This document shows positions 1 to 10,037 of a stretch of DNA of 55,672 nt, one piece after another; the first letter of the stretch is position 1; each line of letters begins with the position of its first letter. The notes under the pieces were generated by a model. The model saw only the letters and a list, made by a program, of their open reading frames with translations. It did no database searches and was not told the origin of the DNA. Position numbers and translations under genes: made by a program. The stretch spans positions 1 to 55,672 of the forward strand of contig JAITOU010000002.1 in assembly GCA_031289755.1 (NCBI GenBank), in the 5' to 3' direction. The DNA is from Clostridiales bacterium. Lineage in GTDB: Bacteria > Bacillota > Clostridia > Christensenellales > JAISNN01.

Positions 1-3000
1 GGCAACTACATATATCGTTCCGAGCGGAGTTATCTTGCCGCCTACCGTTGCAGTCGATACGATTTTGTAGGTTGTCGCCGAATCGAATACAAATTCTACT
101 ATAATAGTGTGATTATCCGTCACGTTTGAGAAGAGATATCCGTTATTTATCGCGTCTGTCAGGTCGCCGCCGCTCAAAGAGTTTCCGTCTACTATTATAC
201 TCAATACCCTGTGGCTGCTATCCGGTATAAAGGTATATAGGCGGTTACTGCCCGACGGTACATCCATTGTTCCCGGCAGGATAGTGCCGTTGCCTATCGT
301 TGTAGCCGTGATTGTGTACGGCGTTGCCGAATTTGGCAGGAAGGTCACTTCTATCTCGTGGTCTGACGTTATGTTTAAAAACCAATATCCGTTGCTTTTC
401 GCCGTCGCAAGCTCCGACGCAGTAAATGCCCTTCCGTCTACGACTATGCTCAAAACCTTATTGCCGCTATTCGGGACAAAGGTGTAAAGGCGGTCAGTAC
501 CGGCAAGTACGTCCATTGTTCCCGGCAATACTTTACCGTTGCCTTTGACAATAGCCGTGATTGTATAGGTTGTTGCCACAATCGGTACAAAAGTCACTTC
601 TATCGTGTGATTTGCCGTTATATTCGAGAATTGATATCCGTTGTTTATCGCCGCTTCAAGCTCCGTTACACTCAAAGCCGCTCCGTCTACTACTACGCTC
701 AATACCTTGTAGCTGTTATCGGGTACAAAGGTGTAAAGGCGGTTACTGTTAGACGGTACGTTCATCGTACCCGGCTTTATCTTTCCGTAGCCTACCGCTG
801 TGGCTGTGATTTTGTATGTCGTTGCTCCGTTTGCTACGAAGGTCACTTCTATCTCGTGGTCTGACGTTATATTCGAGAATAAATATCCGTTGCTTATGGC
901 ATTACTAAGAGCCGTCGCGTCAAGCGCATCACCGTCTACGACTATGCTCAAAACCTTTTGTCCGCTTCCCGGTACAAAGGTGTAACGGCGGCTGCTGCCC
1001 GACGGTACATCCATTGTTCCCGGCAAGATAGTGCCGTTACCTACCGTTATAGCCGTGATTGTGTACGGCGTATCTCCCGCCGGTAAGAATGTTACTTCTA
1101 TCGTGCGGTCTGACCTTACGTTTGTGAATTGATAGCCGACGCTTATTGCCGCCGCAAGCTGAGTTACGCTCAGAGCCGCTCCGTCTACTACTATGCTCAA
1201 TACCCTTTGTCCGCCGCCCGGAGTAAAGGTGTAAGTCTGACCCGAACCTTCTTCGACAATAGTTGTTCCGCTCGGAGATACCGCTCCGTTGCCGATTATC
1301 GTTGCCGTTATCGTATATGTAGCGATAAAGGTTACGCTTACCGTTTGATTTGAAGTGACGGTATTCGGTACGATATAATATCCGTTGGCTTTCGCCGCAG
1401 CATTCGCTATTCCGTTTACATTGACTTCTAAGATATTAAATCTCGTATTCGCTCCGAAATTTATCCTCACATTCGAGCCGCTGCTGTACGTTATCGTCGT
1501 ATCGGGGTCTATCCAACCGCCTGCTCCGGCAGTCGTATCTATCGTGTAGGTGGCGAATTTGAAATGCGCTTCTATCGTGTGACCCGTAATGACGTTTGAA
1601 AACGTATAAGGATTTTCAGTGTATTTTGTTGTCGTTCCGTCTATCGTGAAATAATCGAAAACATATCCCGGATTTGCAGACGCCGTATAAGCCGAGCTAC
1701 TGCTGCCGTGGTTGACCGACCCTGCCGTTGACGGAGATATCGTTCCCCCTGTCGTAGTACTCGGCGTTATCGTGTATGTCTTTATACTAAAATACGCCGT
1801 TATAGTATGACTTCCCGTGACATTATTGATTGTATAAGGATTTGCAGTATATTGCGTACCGGCTCCGTCTATCAAGAAATAAGCAAAGTTATATCCCGTA
1901 CCCGGAGTTGCCGTATATGCCGGACTGCTTGCATTATAATTCACGGTAGCCGCCGTCGTCGGAGATATCGTTCCCCCCGTCGTCGTATACGGCGTTATCG
2001 TAAAGGTAGCGACTTTAAAGTAAGCCGTTATCGAGTGAGTCGCTGTGACATTATAAAAAGTATATGTACTGCTTGAATTATCAGTGCCGCTGTCTACCGC
2101 AAAGTAATCAAAGACATAGCCCGTACTCGGATTTGCCGTAAACGATTGATTTGAATTATAATTTACCGCCGTCGTTCCGGGCGATATAGTACCGCCGCTT
2201 CCGTAGTTTGCCGTTATCTGGAAGGTTTGAATCTTGAAGTAAGCTACTATGGAGTGATCCCCAGTGACTCCGCTGAAATTATATGTGCTGCTTGCCGTAT
2301 AGTTACTACTATTATCTATTCTGAAATAATCAAAAAGATACCCCGTACTCGGATAAGCCGTAAATGATTGACTTCCGCCCGAATTTACCGTCTGATTTCC
2401 GCTTGGCGAAATACTTCCCCCCGTTCCTGCACTCGCGCTTATTGTGTATTGACTAAGCTTAAAATACGCCACTATCGTATGACCGGTCGTGACAGTGTTA
2501 AAGGTATAAGTGCTGCTTGACGAATAGTTACTGCTATTGTCTATTCTGAAATAATCAAATTCATATCCGCTGCTCGGATTTGCCGTGAATGATTTATTTG
2601 TCCCGGACGGTACATCTACGCTTCCGCTCGGAGATATACTGCCGCCCGAGCCTGCGCTTGCATTTATCGTGACGCTGGGTGCTGGAGCTGTATACACAAT
2701 GATATAATAATCAGTTTGCAGATTAGTGTAAGTTAATATTCCATTACCATTAGCATCTTTTGTTGTATACGCTTCCTGTGTCCACCAACTTGAATTCATA
2801 GATCCTGTTGAATAGTCGTACCATCGCGCATCAAAAAAATCAAAAAGGACTCCGACTGCCGGATAATGGGTCAGCTTAAAAGTTTGCCCTCTTGGTGCTT
2901 GGACATTGATAGGGTCTCCTCTGGTTGACCCGTATTCAACCGTTCCACCATCGGTACTGCCGTAAGTATCAGGACCCCTGACAGCAGCCATTACCTTCTG

Positions 3001-3453
3001 ATAACCGGGCGATATAAACTCCGCTGTTATAGTGGTGGTTTTTGTAATAGTCAAATTTTTACTAAAGTTCAATTTTTGAAAAAAGTCAATATAATTATTG
3101 GAATCCGTAGCAACTTGCGTTGTTTCACCGTTTACTGTATAGCTACCTATTCTATATCCGGCTACTCTTGAAGATATATAATAGGTTATTTGAGAGCCGG
3201 ATTCAACCGAACCACCTGACAATAAAGTAGCACTATTGTAATTTGCCGATATCACTCCGCCTGTGTTGCATGAAAACGTCACCGTATATGAAGCGGCGTG
3301 TGACGTATCATCATTTTTGCCGTCAAATACAAAAAAAGCCGCAGAAGTAATTACGGCAAATAATACCGCAAGGACTGCGACCTTTAACAATGAAACTTTT
3401 TTAATAGCTTGAAACAGCGCTAATATAGCGCCTTTTTTGTTTTCTCCAACCAT
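1..3453 (-). CDS. Giant repeat-containing surface protein, N-terminal part (runs off the left edge)
   Basis: The frame is open from an ATG at 3453 to position 1, giving about 1,151 residues with no stop, so the C-terminus lies outside the window. AGGAG sits about 7 bases before the ATG. A hydrophobic segment at roughly residues 22-42 looks like an uncleaved anchor or signal peptide. The rest is about eleven modules of 70-90 residues related to the divergent InlB B-repeat/Flg_new_2 type. Five proximal modules carry the pattern GYxFDYFxID...YTFxNVTxxHTIxAYF. Five or six distal modules carry GxGxIxPGTMDVPSGS...VLSIVVDG...SNITSDHxIEVTF. The modules resemble each other in protein more than in DNA. 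A cell-surface adhesive or structural role is inferred from the family; the anchoring end is not visible. No neighbour gene shares the transcript within the window. Confidence 0.85.
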   Translation of the reverse strand, partial: MVGENKKGAILALFQAIKKVSLLKVAVLAVLFAVITSAAFFVFDGKNDDTSHAASYTVTFSCNTGGVISANYNSATLLSGGSVESGSQITYYISSRVAGYRIGSYTVNGETTQVATDSNNYIDFFQKLNFSKNLTITKTTTITAEFISPGYQKVMAAVRGPDTYGSTDGGTVEYGSTRGDPINVQAPRGQTFKLTHYPAVGVLFDFFDARWYDYSTGSMNSSWWTQEAYTTKDANGNGILTYTNLQTDYYIIVYTAPAPSVTINASAGSGGSISPSGSVDVPSGTNKSFTANPSSGYEFDYFRIDNSSNYSSSSTYTFNTVTTGHTIVAYFKLSQYTISASAGTGGSISPSGNQTVNSGGSQSFTAYPSTGYLFDYFRIDNSSNYTASSTYNFSGVTGDHSIVAYFKIQTFQITANYGSGGTISPGTTAVNYNSNQSFTANPSTGYVFDYFAVDSGTDNSSSTYTFYNVTATHSITAYFKVATFTITPYTTTGGTISPTTAATVNYNASSPAYTATPGTGYNFAYFLIDGAGTQYTANPYTINNVTGSHTITAYFSIKTYTITPSTTTGGTISPSTAGSVNHGSSSSAYTASANPGYVFDYFTIDGTTTKYTENPYTFSNVITGHTIEAHFKFATYTIDTTAGAGGWIDPDTTITYSSGSNVRINFGANTRFNILEVNVNGIANAAAKANGYYIVPNTVTSNQTVSVTFIATYTITATIIGNGAVSPSGTTIVEEGSGQTYTFTPGGGQRVLSIVVDGAALSVTQLAAAISVGYQFTNVRSDRTIEVTFLPAGDTPYTITAITVGNGTILPGTMDVPSGSSRRYTFVPGSGQKVLSIVVDGDALDATALSNAISNGYLFSNITSDHEIEVTFVANGATTYKITATAVGYGKIKPGTMNVPSNSNRLYTFVPDNSYKVLSVVVDGAALSVTELEAAINNGYQFSNITANHTIEVTFVPIVATTYTITAIVKGNGKVLPGTMDVLAGTDRLYTFVPNSGNKVLSIVVDGRAFTASELATAKSNGYWFLNITSDHEIEVTFLPNSATPYTITATTIGNGTILPGTMDVPSGSNRLYTFIPDSSHRVLSIIVDGNSLSGGDLTDAINNGYLFSNVTDNHTIIVEFVFDSATTYKIVSTATVGGKITPLGTIYVVA

Positions 3454-3574
3454 ACTTTCTCCTACTCTTTTTGGTTAAATGAAATTAAATTTTTGGATTT
3501 TGATTATTTAACACCCTTGCCGACAACCCCAATTTCACACAAAAAATAAGGTTCTATACTGCAAGTTTAACAAT

Positions 3575-3603
3575 ATTATAAAGTCATATGTTTGTTTTGT
3601 CAA
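3575..3603 (-). promoter_or_regulatory. Consensus sigma-A promoter for the giant surface protein
   Basis: Reading the minus strand, TTGACA (3598-3603) is followed by a 17-base spacer and TATAAT (3575-3580). Both hexamers are perfect. It lies about 120 bases before the ATG at 3453, so the transcript has a leader of roughly 115 bases. This predicts strong constitutive expression unless repressed. Confidence 0.8.
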
Positions 3604-3673
3604 GTGTTTTTTGAAAAAAATTTGAAATTCGGGCAACTTTCGGCGGTTCTATACCTCGAAAATTCTTTTTGTA

Positions 3674-3707
3674 AAAAAATAAAAAAACGCCGTAAAAATC
3701 GGCTTTT
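3674..3707 (-). terminator. Probable terminator of the parE-parC-rluA operon
   Basis: In the minus direction a short GC-rich stem (GCCG/CGGC with A/T-rich extension and one bulge, 3686-3707) is followed by a long U tract. It lies about 60 bases after the stop of the pseudouridine synthase gene and separates it from the next gene. Confidence 0.5.
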
Positions 3708-3763
3708 ATCGTTTTTTTGACGCTTATATAAAAATAAATTTGTTCAATAATTTTAAAAAATCC

Positions 3764-4612
3764 TTAAAACAACTTCTCGATATCTTCTCTCACTTTGCAG
3801 ACTATATCCATAGCTTCCCCCGTTATCGGATGAAGAAACTCCATGCGGTAAGAATGGAGAGCCTGTCTTGTGATATCGGCGGACGGTTTTCCGTATTTTG
3901 TGTCGCCGACTATGGAATGCCCTATCGCGGCAAAATGAACGCGGAGCTGATGCGTGCGTCCCGTTACGGCTTCGGCAAGCACTCCCGTCATGGCTTTGCC
4001 GTATTTGACGGGCGTATATCTCGTGCAGCTCTCCGCGCCGCCGTCGCATACGCGCCTTTTTTTTAATTCTTTGTCGTCGCTTATCGGCAGGGTTATCTCT
4101 CCGGCGTTCTCAATTATTCCGTCGGCGGCGAGAAAATAAGTCTTTTTTATTTTGCCCTGCAAGGCGTGCTGTACAAAGTTTTTTTTGGCGACGGCGAGAA
4201 GCCCCGACGTATCGGCGTCAAGGCGGTTGATTGCGCGAAAAATAAAGTCTTGCACGCCGTTCCTTTGCATATACGCCGCGACGCCGTTTGCGAGAGAATT
4301 GTTATAATGCTTTTTTGTCGGCAAGGTCGCAAGATAGGGCGGCTTGTCTATCATCAAAAGGTATTCGTCTTCGTAGACGATAACAAGCGGCATATCTATC
4401 GGCGTCACCGAGCTTGCATTCGTTTCGGCTTCGCTAATCTCCAATATGTCGCCGTTCTTTAACAAAAAGTCGGCATACGCCGGAACTCCGCCGACCGTAA
4501 GCTGACCTTTATATTTTTTGAGCCTTTTGACGGCGGTATAAGAATATCCCTTTTGACGGAGATATTCTTTGATTTTGAGTCCGTCGCCGTTTTCGGTTAT
4601 TTTGTATATCAT
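3764..4612 (-). CDS. RluA-family 23S rRNA pseudouridine synthase
   Basis: 282 residues. Enzymes of this family isomerise specific uridines in large-subunit rRNA to pseudouridine. An S4-like RNA-binding segment covers about residues 10-60. The family catalytic motif RLDxxTSG is at 130-137 (NRLDADTSG), with Asp132 as the predicted nucleophile. The later motif GRTHQLRVH and the GDTKYG box are also present. It is the third gene after parE and parC, starting 10 bases after the parC stop, so co-transcription is likely. The exact target uridine (RluD-like, YjbO-like or YlyB-like) cannot be told from sequence alone. Confidence 0.9.
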   Translation of the reverse strand: MIYKITENGDGLKIKEYLRQKGYSYTAVKRLKKYKGQLTVGGVPAYADFLLKNGDILEISEAETNASSVTPIDMPLVIVYEDEYLLMIDKPPYLATLPTKKHYNNSLANGVAAYMQRNGVQDFIFRAINRLDADTSGLLAVAKKNFVQHALQGKIKKTYFLAADGIIENAGEITLPISDDKELKKRRVCDGGAESCTRYTPVKYGKAMTGVLAEAVTGRTHQLRVHFAAIGHSIVGDTKYGKPSADITRQALHSYRMEFLHPITGEAMDIVCKVREDIEKLF

Positions 4613-4622
4613 TCCGGTAACC

Positions 4623-7046
4623 TTACCGGAAATATTTTCTTATACGTTTTATTTCGGTTTTGTCTTTGAGCATATTTTTGCCCTTTGTAGTGCGGTTTTC
4701 TATCTTGATATCTTCCGTGTTAAAGCTTACAACCGCTCCGTTTTCTTTGACGACGGCGATATCGTAAGGCTGTTTGACGTATGAGGCGTGGTACAGTATG
4801 CTGCCGTTTTGCGCGCCAAATTCGATAATCTTTACGCCTTTTCTGTATCTCTTCATCGGTTCGATTTCGGCGACAAGCACGCGTTTTGCATAGCCCTTGT
4901 CGGTGAATAATACTATCTCGCCGCTGTCGTCAACCTGCGTCATCATGATGATTTTGTCGCCGTCGCCGAGCTGTATGCCCTTGACGCCGCCGGAACGTCT
5001 GCCTTGCAGGGGAACGTCGTCCGCCTTTGCATTTAAGCACAAGCCCTGTTCGGTGACAAAAAAGATGTTTGCTTCGTCAACGACGTTTTCGCATGCCGTC
5101 ACGCAATCGTCGTCCTTTAAAACCACCGACTGATAATATGCTTTGCCGATGTTGTATTCGGACCATTTTGATTTTTTTATCATGCCGTTGGCGGTGAATT
5201 GATACAGGTCGCCTTCCGGAAAGGTATCGTAAGCAAAGATTTTGATTATATTTTCGTTAGGCTGAATATCCGTGAATAAGTCGCCGAATGCAATCCCCTT
5301 GTCCTTCATCTTGACTTCCGGCAACGCGTCTAACTTAAACCTGAATATATTGCCGAGAGAGCTAAACGCCATAAGCTCCTTTCTGTTGTCGGTAAACAGA
5401 GAAAAATCTATAAAATCGTCGTCTCCGATATTTGATATATCCTTTGTATAATAGCCGAAGGATTTTGCCCCGACACATTTAAGCGTTCGGTTTTGCGCGA
5501 CCAAAAAGCCTTCTCTGTAAGGCAGTACGTCGTCTACAATCTCCGTCTGTATTTCGTCCTGTGAGCCGACCAAGACGGTCAGGCGCGGAGTTTTGTAGGC
5601 TTTTTTTATCTCGTTTAGCTCGTCCTTGATGACCTGCATTTGGAGCTTATGCGACTTTAAAATAGCCGTTAGCTTCTCTATAAGCTTTCTTATCTCTTCA
5701 AGCTCGGCTACGAGCTTTTCGATTTCCAAGGCAGTAAGGCGTGCGAGACGCATATCGAGAATTGCCTGCGCCTGCAAGTCGTCTAATAAAAATCTCTCTT
5801 TGAGCCGTTCTCTCGCCTGCGTGGTGTTTTTTGAGGATTTTATAATGGCGATAACCTCGTCGATGTTTTCGATGGCGATGACCAAGCCTATCAATATATG
5901 CTCGCGTGCTTTGGCTTGTTTTAAGTCAAAATCCGTGCGGCGGCGTATGACCTCTAACTGATAATCGATATAATACCTAAGCATCTGCAAAAGCCCCAGC
6001 TGCTCGGGCTTGCCGTTGGCTATCGCGACCATGTTGATACCGAAGGTCATTTGAAGGTCGGTATGCTTGCAAAGATATTTTATTATCTCGTCTGCGTCGG
6101 CGTCCTTTTTGATTCTGACTACGGCGCGTATGCCCGTTCTGTCCGATTCGTCTACGATTTCGGTTATTCCGCCCAAAAGCTCTTTTTTGTCTTCGCGCAG
6201 ATTGAGTATCTTTTGAAGCAGCGCGGATTTGTTGACCTGAAATGGCAGCTCGGTCACGACTATGGCTTTTTTGTCGTTAAATTCTTCTATGTGGATTTTT
6301 GCGCGCAGAGTGACCTTACCGCGTCCCGTTTCGTATGCCGTTTCCAATTCTTCGCCGCATATCAAATATCCTGCCGTCGGAAAATCCGGACCTTTGATTA
6401 TCTTCATCATCTCTTTCAAGGTAATATTCGGCTTGTCCATCATGGCAAAAACGCCGTCTATTACTTCGGTAAGGTTATGAGTCGGGATATTTGTCGCAAG
6501 TCCGACGGCTATACCCGACGCGCCGTTGACCAAAAGGTTCGGATATCTGCCCGGCAAGGTATCGGGTTCTTTTAAGGTGTCGTCAAAGTTTAAGCTCCAA
6601 TTGACGGTGCTTTTTTCTAAGTCGCGCAGCAGCTCCATTGCGAGCGGAGTCAGACGCGCCTCCGTATAACGCATAGCTGCCGCGACGTCGCCGTCGATAG
6701 AACCGTAGTTTCCGTGTCCGTCTACGAGCGGCATACGCATATTAAAGCTTTGAGCCATTCTGACCATAGCAAAATAAATAGACGTATCGCCGTGCGGATG
6801 ATATTTACCCAGACAGTCGCCGACGATTCTCGCCGACTTTCTGTAAGGCTTTTCGGACTCCAAACCGAGTTCGAGCATGGTGTACATTATGCGCCGCTGA
6901 ACCGGCTTCAAGCCGTCCTCTACTCTCGGCAATGCTCTGTCCAAAATGACGTATTCCGAATACGGCATCATCGAATCGTGCATGACGGTTTCGATGGATT
7001 TTTCATGTATATTATTACCCTGAGGTGTGATTTCTTTATCTGCCAT
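4623..7046 (-). CDS. parC: DNA topoisomerase IV subunit A (ParC; GyrA-like)
   Basis: 807 residues, the usual length of the family. It is the breakage-rejoining subunit of a type IIA topoisomerase. The catalytic tyrosine is Tyr127 in AMRYTEARL, and the HPHGD motif is at 83-87. The C-terminal half holds beta-pinwheel blades. The GyrA-box QRRGGRG expected in gyrase is not seen in the first blade, which favours ParC (decatenation) over GyrA; the later GVKGIQL element is present. In the quinolone-binding helix the residues matching E. coli GyrA Ser83 and Asp87 are Thr88 and Phe92. It follows parE by 55 bases. A paralogous gyrA is expected elsewhere; if none exists, this could be the only type IIA enzyme. 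Confidence 0.88.
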   Translation of the reverse strand: MADKEITPQGNNIHEKSIETVMHDSMMPYSEYVILDRALPRVEDGLKPVQRRIMYTMLELGLESEKPYRKSARIVGDCLGKYHPHGDTSIYFAMVRMAQSFNMRMPLVDGHGNYGSIDGDVAAAMRYTEARLTPLAMELLRDLEKSTVNWSLNFDDTLKEPDTLPGRYPNLLVNGASGIAVGLATNIPTHNLTEVIDGVFAMMDKPNITLKEMMKIIKGPDFPTAGYLICGEELETAYETGRGKVTLRAKIHIEEFNDKKAIVVTELPFQVNKSALLQKILNLREDKKELLGGITEIVDESDRTGIRAVVRIKKDADADEIIKYLCKHTDLQMTFGINMVAIANGKPEQLGLLQMLRYYIDYQLEVIRRRTDFDLKQAKAREHILIGLVIAIENIDEVIAIIKSSKNTTQARERLKERFLLDDLQAQAILDMRLARLTALEIEKLVAELEEIRKLIEKLTAILKSHKLQMQVIKDELNEIKKAYKTPRLTVLVGSQDEIQTEIVDDVLPYREGFLVAQNRTLKCVGAKSFGYYTKDISNIGDDDFIDFSLFTDNRKELMAFSSLGNIFRFKLDALPEVKMKDKGIAFGDLFTDIQPNENIIKIFAYDTFPEGDLYQFTANGMIKKSKWSEYNIGKAYYQSVVLKDDDCVTACENVVDEANIFFVTEQGLCLNAKADDVPLQGRRSGGVKGIQLGDGDKIIMMTQVDDSGEIVLFTDKGYAKRVLVAEIEPMKRYRKGVKIIEFGAQNGSILYHASYVKQPYDIAVVKENGAVVSFNTEDIKIENRTTKGKNMLKDKTEIKRIRKYFR

Positions 7047-7101
7047 AAATTTTTCCCTTGAAGTTTTTTGTTTCCGTATATTTTTCCGTATGTGTTATGG
7101 A

Positions 7102-9060
7102 TTATTTTATCTGGTCAAAGAGCGTTGTCTTGTTAAAATCCGCGTATTCGTATATATAGCGTTTTCTCGGCTCAACCGCATCGCCCATCAAGACCGTTAT
7201 TATCTTTTCGGCATCGGCGGCGTCCTCGATATTGACTCTCATGAGCGCACGCTTAGACGGGTCCATAGTCGTATCCCAAAGCTGTTCCGGGTTCATCTCG
7301 CCCAAGCCCTTGTAGCGTTGAAGCTGATACGACGCTTTGCCCATTTCTTGTATGATTTCTTTTAGCTCCTCGTCGTCGTAGGCGTATCTTACCGAATCTC
7401 TTCGCGCGACCTTATACAAGGGCGGCATTCCGATATAGACGTGTCCGTCCGTTATCAATTCTCTCATGTACCTAAAAAAGAACGTCAGCAATATCGACCT
7501 GATATGCGCTCCGTCCTGGTCGGCGTCGGCGAGTATAATAACCTTGTCGTACTTCAAATCGGTTCTGTCGTATTCTTCCAAAATGCCCGTGCCGAGCGCG
7601 CTTATCATGCTTCTTATTTCGTCGTTGGCAAGTATCTGGTCGACTCTCTTTTTTTCGGCGTTTAACGGCTTGCCCCTGAGCGGCAGTATCGCCTGAAAGC
7701 CCCTGTCTCTGCCCTGCTTCGCGCTGCCGCCCGCCGAATCGCCTTCGACTATAAACAGCTCGTTGTGCGAAGCGTTCTTGCCCGTGCAAGCGGCAAGCTT
7801 GCCGACGAGATTAGAATTGTTTATGCTGTTTTTTTGTCTTGCGACTTCTTTTGCCAGACGCGACGCTTCTCTCACTCTGGCGGCTTGTATCGCCTTTTGG
7901 AGAATTTTATCGAGAACGGGTTTATTCATATTGTCCGCAAAGTATTCTTCGAGCCTGACTGTGACAAGGTTTTCGACCAACGCCTTTATCTCGACGTTGC
8001 CGAGCTTTGTCTTTGTCTGTCCTTCAAACTGTACGTTTTGCATACTCACGGCAAGCACCGCCGTTATACCTTCGCGGAAGTCCTCGCCTTGCAAATTTGC
8101 GTCCTTTTCCTTTAAATATCCTTTCTTGCGTGCGGCGTCGTTTAAGACCTTTGTAAGGGCCGATTTAAAGCCCGTCTCATGCGTGCCGCCTTCCGTCGTC
8201 GGGATATTGTTGACATAAGAAAAAACGCTTTCGGTATATCCGTCCGTATGCTGAAAGGACATCGACATTTTAAATTTTGCCGTGCTGTCCTCGATAAAAA
8301 TCGGTTCGGAATAAAGCGCTTCCTTAGCGTCGTTCAAAAACAAGACAAAATCTTTGAGACCGCCGACGTAACAATATTCGTACACCTTAAATTCGTCGTC
8401 GGGGCGCACGCGCCTGTCGGTCAGAATGATTTTGATTCCTTTATTTAAAAAGGCTATTTCTCTCAACCGTTTGGATATATATTCTATCTGAAATTTCTCG
8501 TCGAGAAAGACGCGTTTGTCCGGCAAAAATCTGACGTAAGTGCCTTTTTTGTCGGTGGTTTTTACGCATTCTATCTCCGTCTTTTTGATACCGCTTTTGA
8601 TTTTGCCGTCGATATTGGGAGAATGGAATTCCTGACGGTAAAGCCTGCCGTCCTTGTGAACCTCTACAAGCAGCCATTCCGAAAGAGCGTTGGTCACCGA
8701 CGCGCCGACACCGTGCAGACCGCCCGAAAAAATGTAGCTGTCGTTATTAAACTTAGCTCCGGCGTGAAGCTGCGTAAAGACGACCTCGACGCCGCTTATC
8801 TTCATCTTAGGGTGAATGTCGACGGGTATTCCCCTGCCGTTGTCAAAGACGCTCGCGCTGTTGTCCTCATATATAGTGACCTCGACGGTTTCGCCGAAAC
8901 CGTTGACTACTTCGTCTACGGCATTGTCGACTATTTCCCACAAAAGGTGGTGCATTCCCTTGCTGCCGGTCGTGCCGATATACATACCGGGACGCACCCT
9001 TACGGCATCAAGTCCTTCTAATACTTCTAAATCTTTTGCCTTGTATTCATTTTCTGACAT
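7102..9060 (-). CDS. parE: DNA topoisomerase IV subunit B (ParE; GyrB-like)
   Basis: 652 residues. It is the ATPase subunit partnering ParC. The GHKL ATP-binding site shows EIVDNAVDE at 42-50, DNGRGIP and GGLHGVGASV. The TOPRIM part shows EGDSAGGSAKQGRDR and the metal-binding DADQDGAHI. The C-terminal PRKRYIYEYA stretch is typical of the GyrB/ParE end. A GGAGAAG ribosome site precedes the ATG. GyrB and ParE are hard to separate by motif; the context (next to parC, no dnaA, dnaN or recF) favours ParE. Its 5' region contains the 162-bp tandem palindromic repeats. Confidence 0.87.
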   Translation of the reverse strand: MSENEYKAKDLEVLEGLDAVRVRPGMYIGTTGSKGMHHLLWEIVDNAVDEVVNGFGETVEVTIYEDNSASVFDNGRGIPVDIHPKMKISGVEVVFTQLHAGAKFNNDSYIFSGGLHGVGASVTNALSEWLLVEVHKDGRLYRQEFHSPNIDGKIKSGIKKTEIECVKTTDKKGTYVRFLPDKRVFLDEKFQIEYISKRLREIAFLNKGIKIILTDRRVRPDDEFKVYEYCYVGGLKDFVLFLNDAKEALYSEPIFIEDSTAKFKMSMSFQHTDGYTESVFSYVNNIPTTEGGTHETGFKSALTKVLNDAARKKGYLKEKDANLQGEDFREGITAVLAVSMQNVQFEGQTKTKLGNVEIKALVENLVTVRLEEYFADNMNKPVLDKILQKAIQAARVREASRLAKEVARQKNSINNSNLVGKLAACTGKNASHNELFIVEGDSAGGSAKQGRDRGFQAILPLRGKPLNAEKKRVDQILANDEIRSMISALGTGILEEYDRTDLKYDKVIILADADQDGAHIRSILLTFFFRYMRELITDGHVYIGMPPLYKVARRDSVRYAYDDEELKEIIQEMGKASYQLQRYKGLGEMNPEQLWDTTMDPSKRALMRVNIEDAADAEKIITVLMGDAVEPRKRYIYEYADFNKTTLFDQIK

Positions 9061-9110
9061 TTTTTCTTCTCCGCACGCATAAAATATTTGTAGATAGTAA
9101 ATTTTGGAAA

Positions 9111-9486
9111 CGCCGTTTAAAATTTATCTGATTTAAGCGGGGTTTCCGTTAGGAAACACCGCTTAAAGGAGATGAATTTTAAGCAAGTATTTTTTAGACG
9201 GAAAGCGGCTTGTTGTCGTAGGTAATAGCAGAGCTATTATCAAGACAAGAAGGCGTTTTACGGCAAAAAAGACGCCGTTTAAAATTTATCTGATTTAAGC
9301 GAGGCTTCCGTTAGGAAACACCGCTTAAAGGAGATGAATTTTAAGCAAGTATTTTTTAGACGGAAAGCGGCTTATTGTCGTAGGTAATAGCAGAGCTATT
9401 ATCAAGACAAGAAGGCGTTTTACGGCAAAAAAGACGCCGTTTAAAATTTATCTGATTTAAGCGGGGCTTCCGTAAGAAAACACCGT
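9111..9486. repeat. Tandem 162-bp palindromic repeats (2.3 copies) upstream of parE
   Basis: Copies start at 9111, 9273 and 9435 (partial to about 9486), an exact 162-bp period with only a few mismatches between copies, so the duplication is recent. Each unit is itself an imperfect palindrome. Arms related to GGAAACACCGCTTAAA and its complement flank a central hairpin TAATAGC-AGA-GCTATTA (for example 9222-9238). No credible reading frame or ribosome site was seen. The array ends about 35 bases before the parE ribosome site, so it would lie in the parE leader if transcription starts at the weak promoter-like sequence near 9507-9535 (TTTAAT-17-TATAAT, minus strand). The rest of 9487-9760 shows nothing else recognisable. 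Confidence 0.9.
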
Positions 9487-9763
9487 ATATAGTGTTACCA
9501 TGAGATATTATACTACAAATTCTATAATAATTAAAGTGTTTTTATACAAAAAATCAAACTTTTTTTGTGTAAAAGTACGAGAGTAACAGTTCCATGAATA
9601 AAAATACATGACAATGAATATTTATACCAAAAACAGCCGTTAAAAAGCCTTTTACTACATATAAATATGCCTTGAACCGTCGGTTACGGTATCATTCGCC
9701 GTGAATTTCAGTCATAGCGTAAAGGGATTTTTTGAGCGCAAGATATTCGCTATTAAAATGTTA

Positions 9764-9792
9764 TTGATAAAAAATGTTTTTTGTGGTATAAT
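9764..9792 (+). promoter_or_regulatory. Sigma-A promoter of the 6S RNA gene
   Basis: TTGATA (9764-9769), a 17-base spacer, and a perfect TATAAT (9787-9792) predict initiation near 9799, just before the 6S-like sequence. Confidence 0.7.
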
Positions 9793-9798
9793 AAAAAA

Positions 9799-10032
9799 GC
9801 AAAAAGAGTTTAATTTTCTTTTTTCGCTTTTAAACCGTCCTGCCTTGTTCGTTACGCGGTATTCATTTAAACCCACAATAAATGAAAGGGAATGCGGGTC
9901 GGAAGGTAAGGTGCATGCCGTTTTCCTTTACGGAATTTATAAACGGAAGCCGAAATACCCTCCGCAGCACGACCATCCTGCTAAATAATAGCGGGTTATT
10001 AATGTATCGCGGACGGCAAAGGTGGGATTTTT
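9799..10032 (+). ncRNA. ssrS: 6S RNA (SsrS), regulator of RNA polymerase
   Basis: The 6S RNA mimics an open promoter and sequesters sigma-A RNA polymerase. Visible features match the E. coli 6S layout in order: CCTGCCTTGTTCG near the 5' end; a CCCACAA ... GGGAATGCGGGTC segment; GTGCATGCCG followed by a short hairpin (TTTCC/GGAA); then CCTCCGCAGCACGACCATCC; and CGCGGACGGCAAAGGTGGGAT before a T run. CCTGCCTT near 9839 can pair with AAGGTGGG near 10018-10025 (including G-U pairs), closing the molecule. The promoter just upstream and the T tract at 10026-10035 give about 235 nt, a normal length. An ATG-initiated frame of 95 codons overlaps it (9701-9988) but lacks a ribosome site and protein-like composition. 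Confidence 0.75.
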
Positions 10033-10037
10033 TTTAT

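Noticed and set aside
284..2076. Several plus-strand ORFs of 60-90 codons across the first 2 kb
   Set aside because: They are opposite-strand shadows of the giant repeat protein and repeat with its modules.
9111..9486. CRISPR array as an explanation for the repeats before parE
   Set aside because: The repeats are contiguous 162-bp units without spacers, and no cas gene is near.
9701..9988. 95-codon plus-strand ORF
   Set aside because: It overlaps the 6S RNA and its promoter, has no ribosome site and an unlikely composition.
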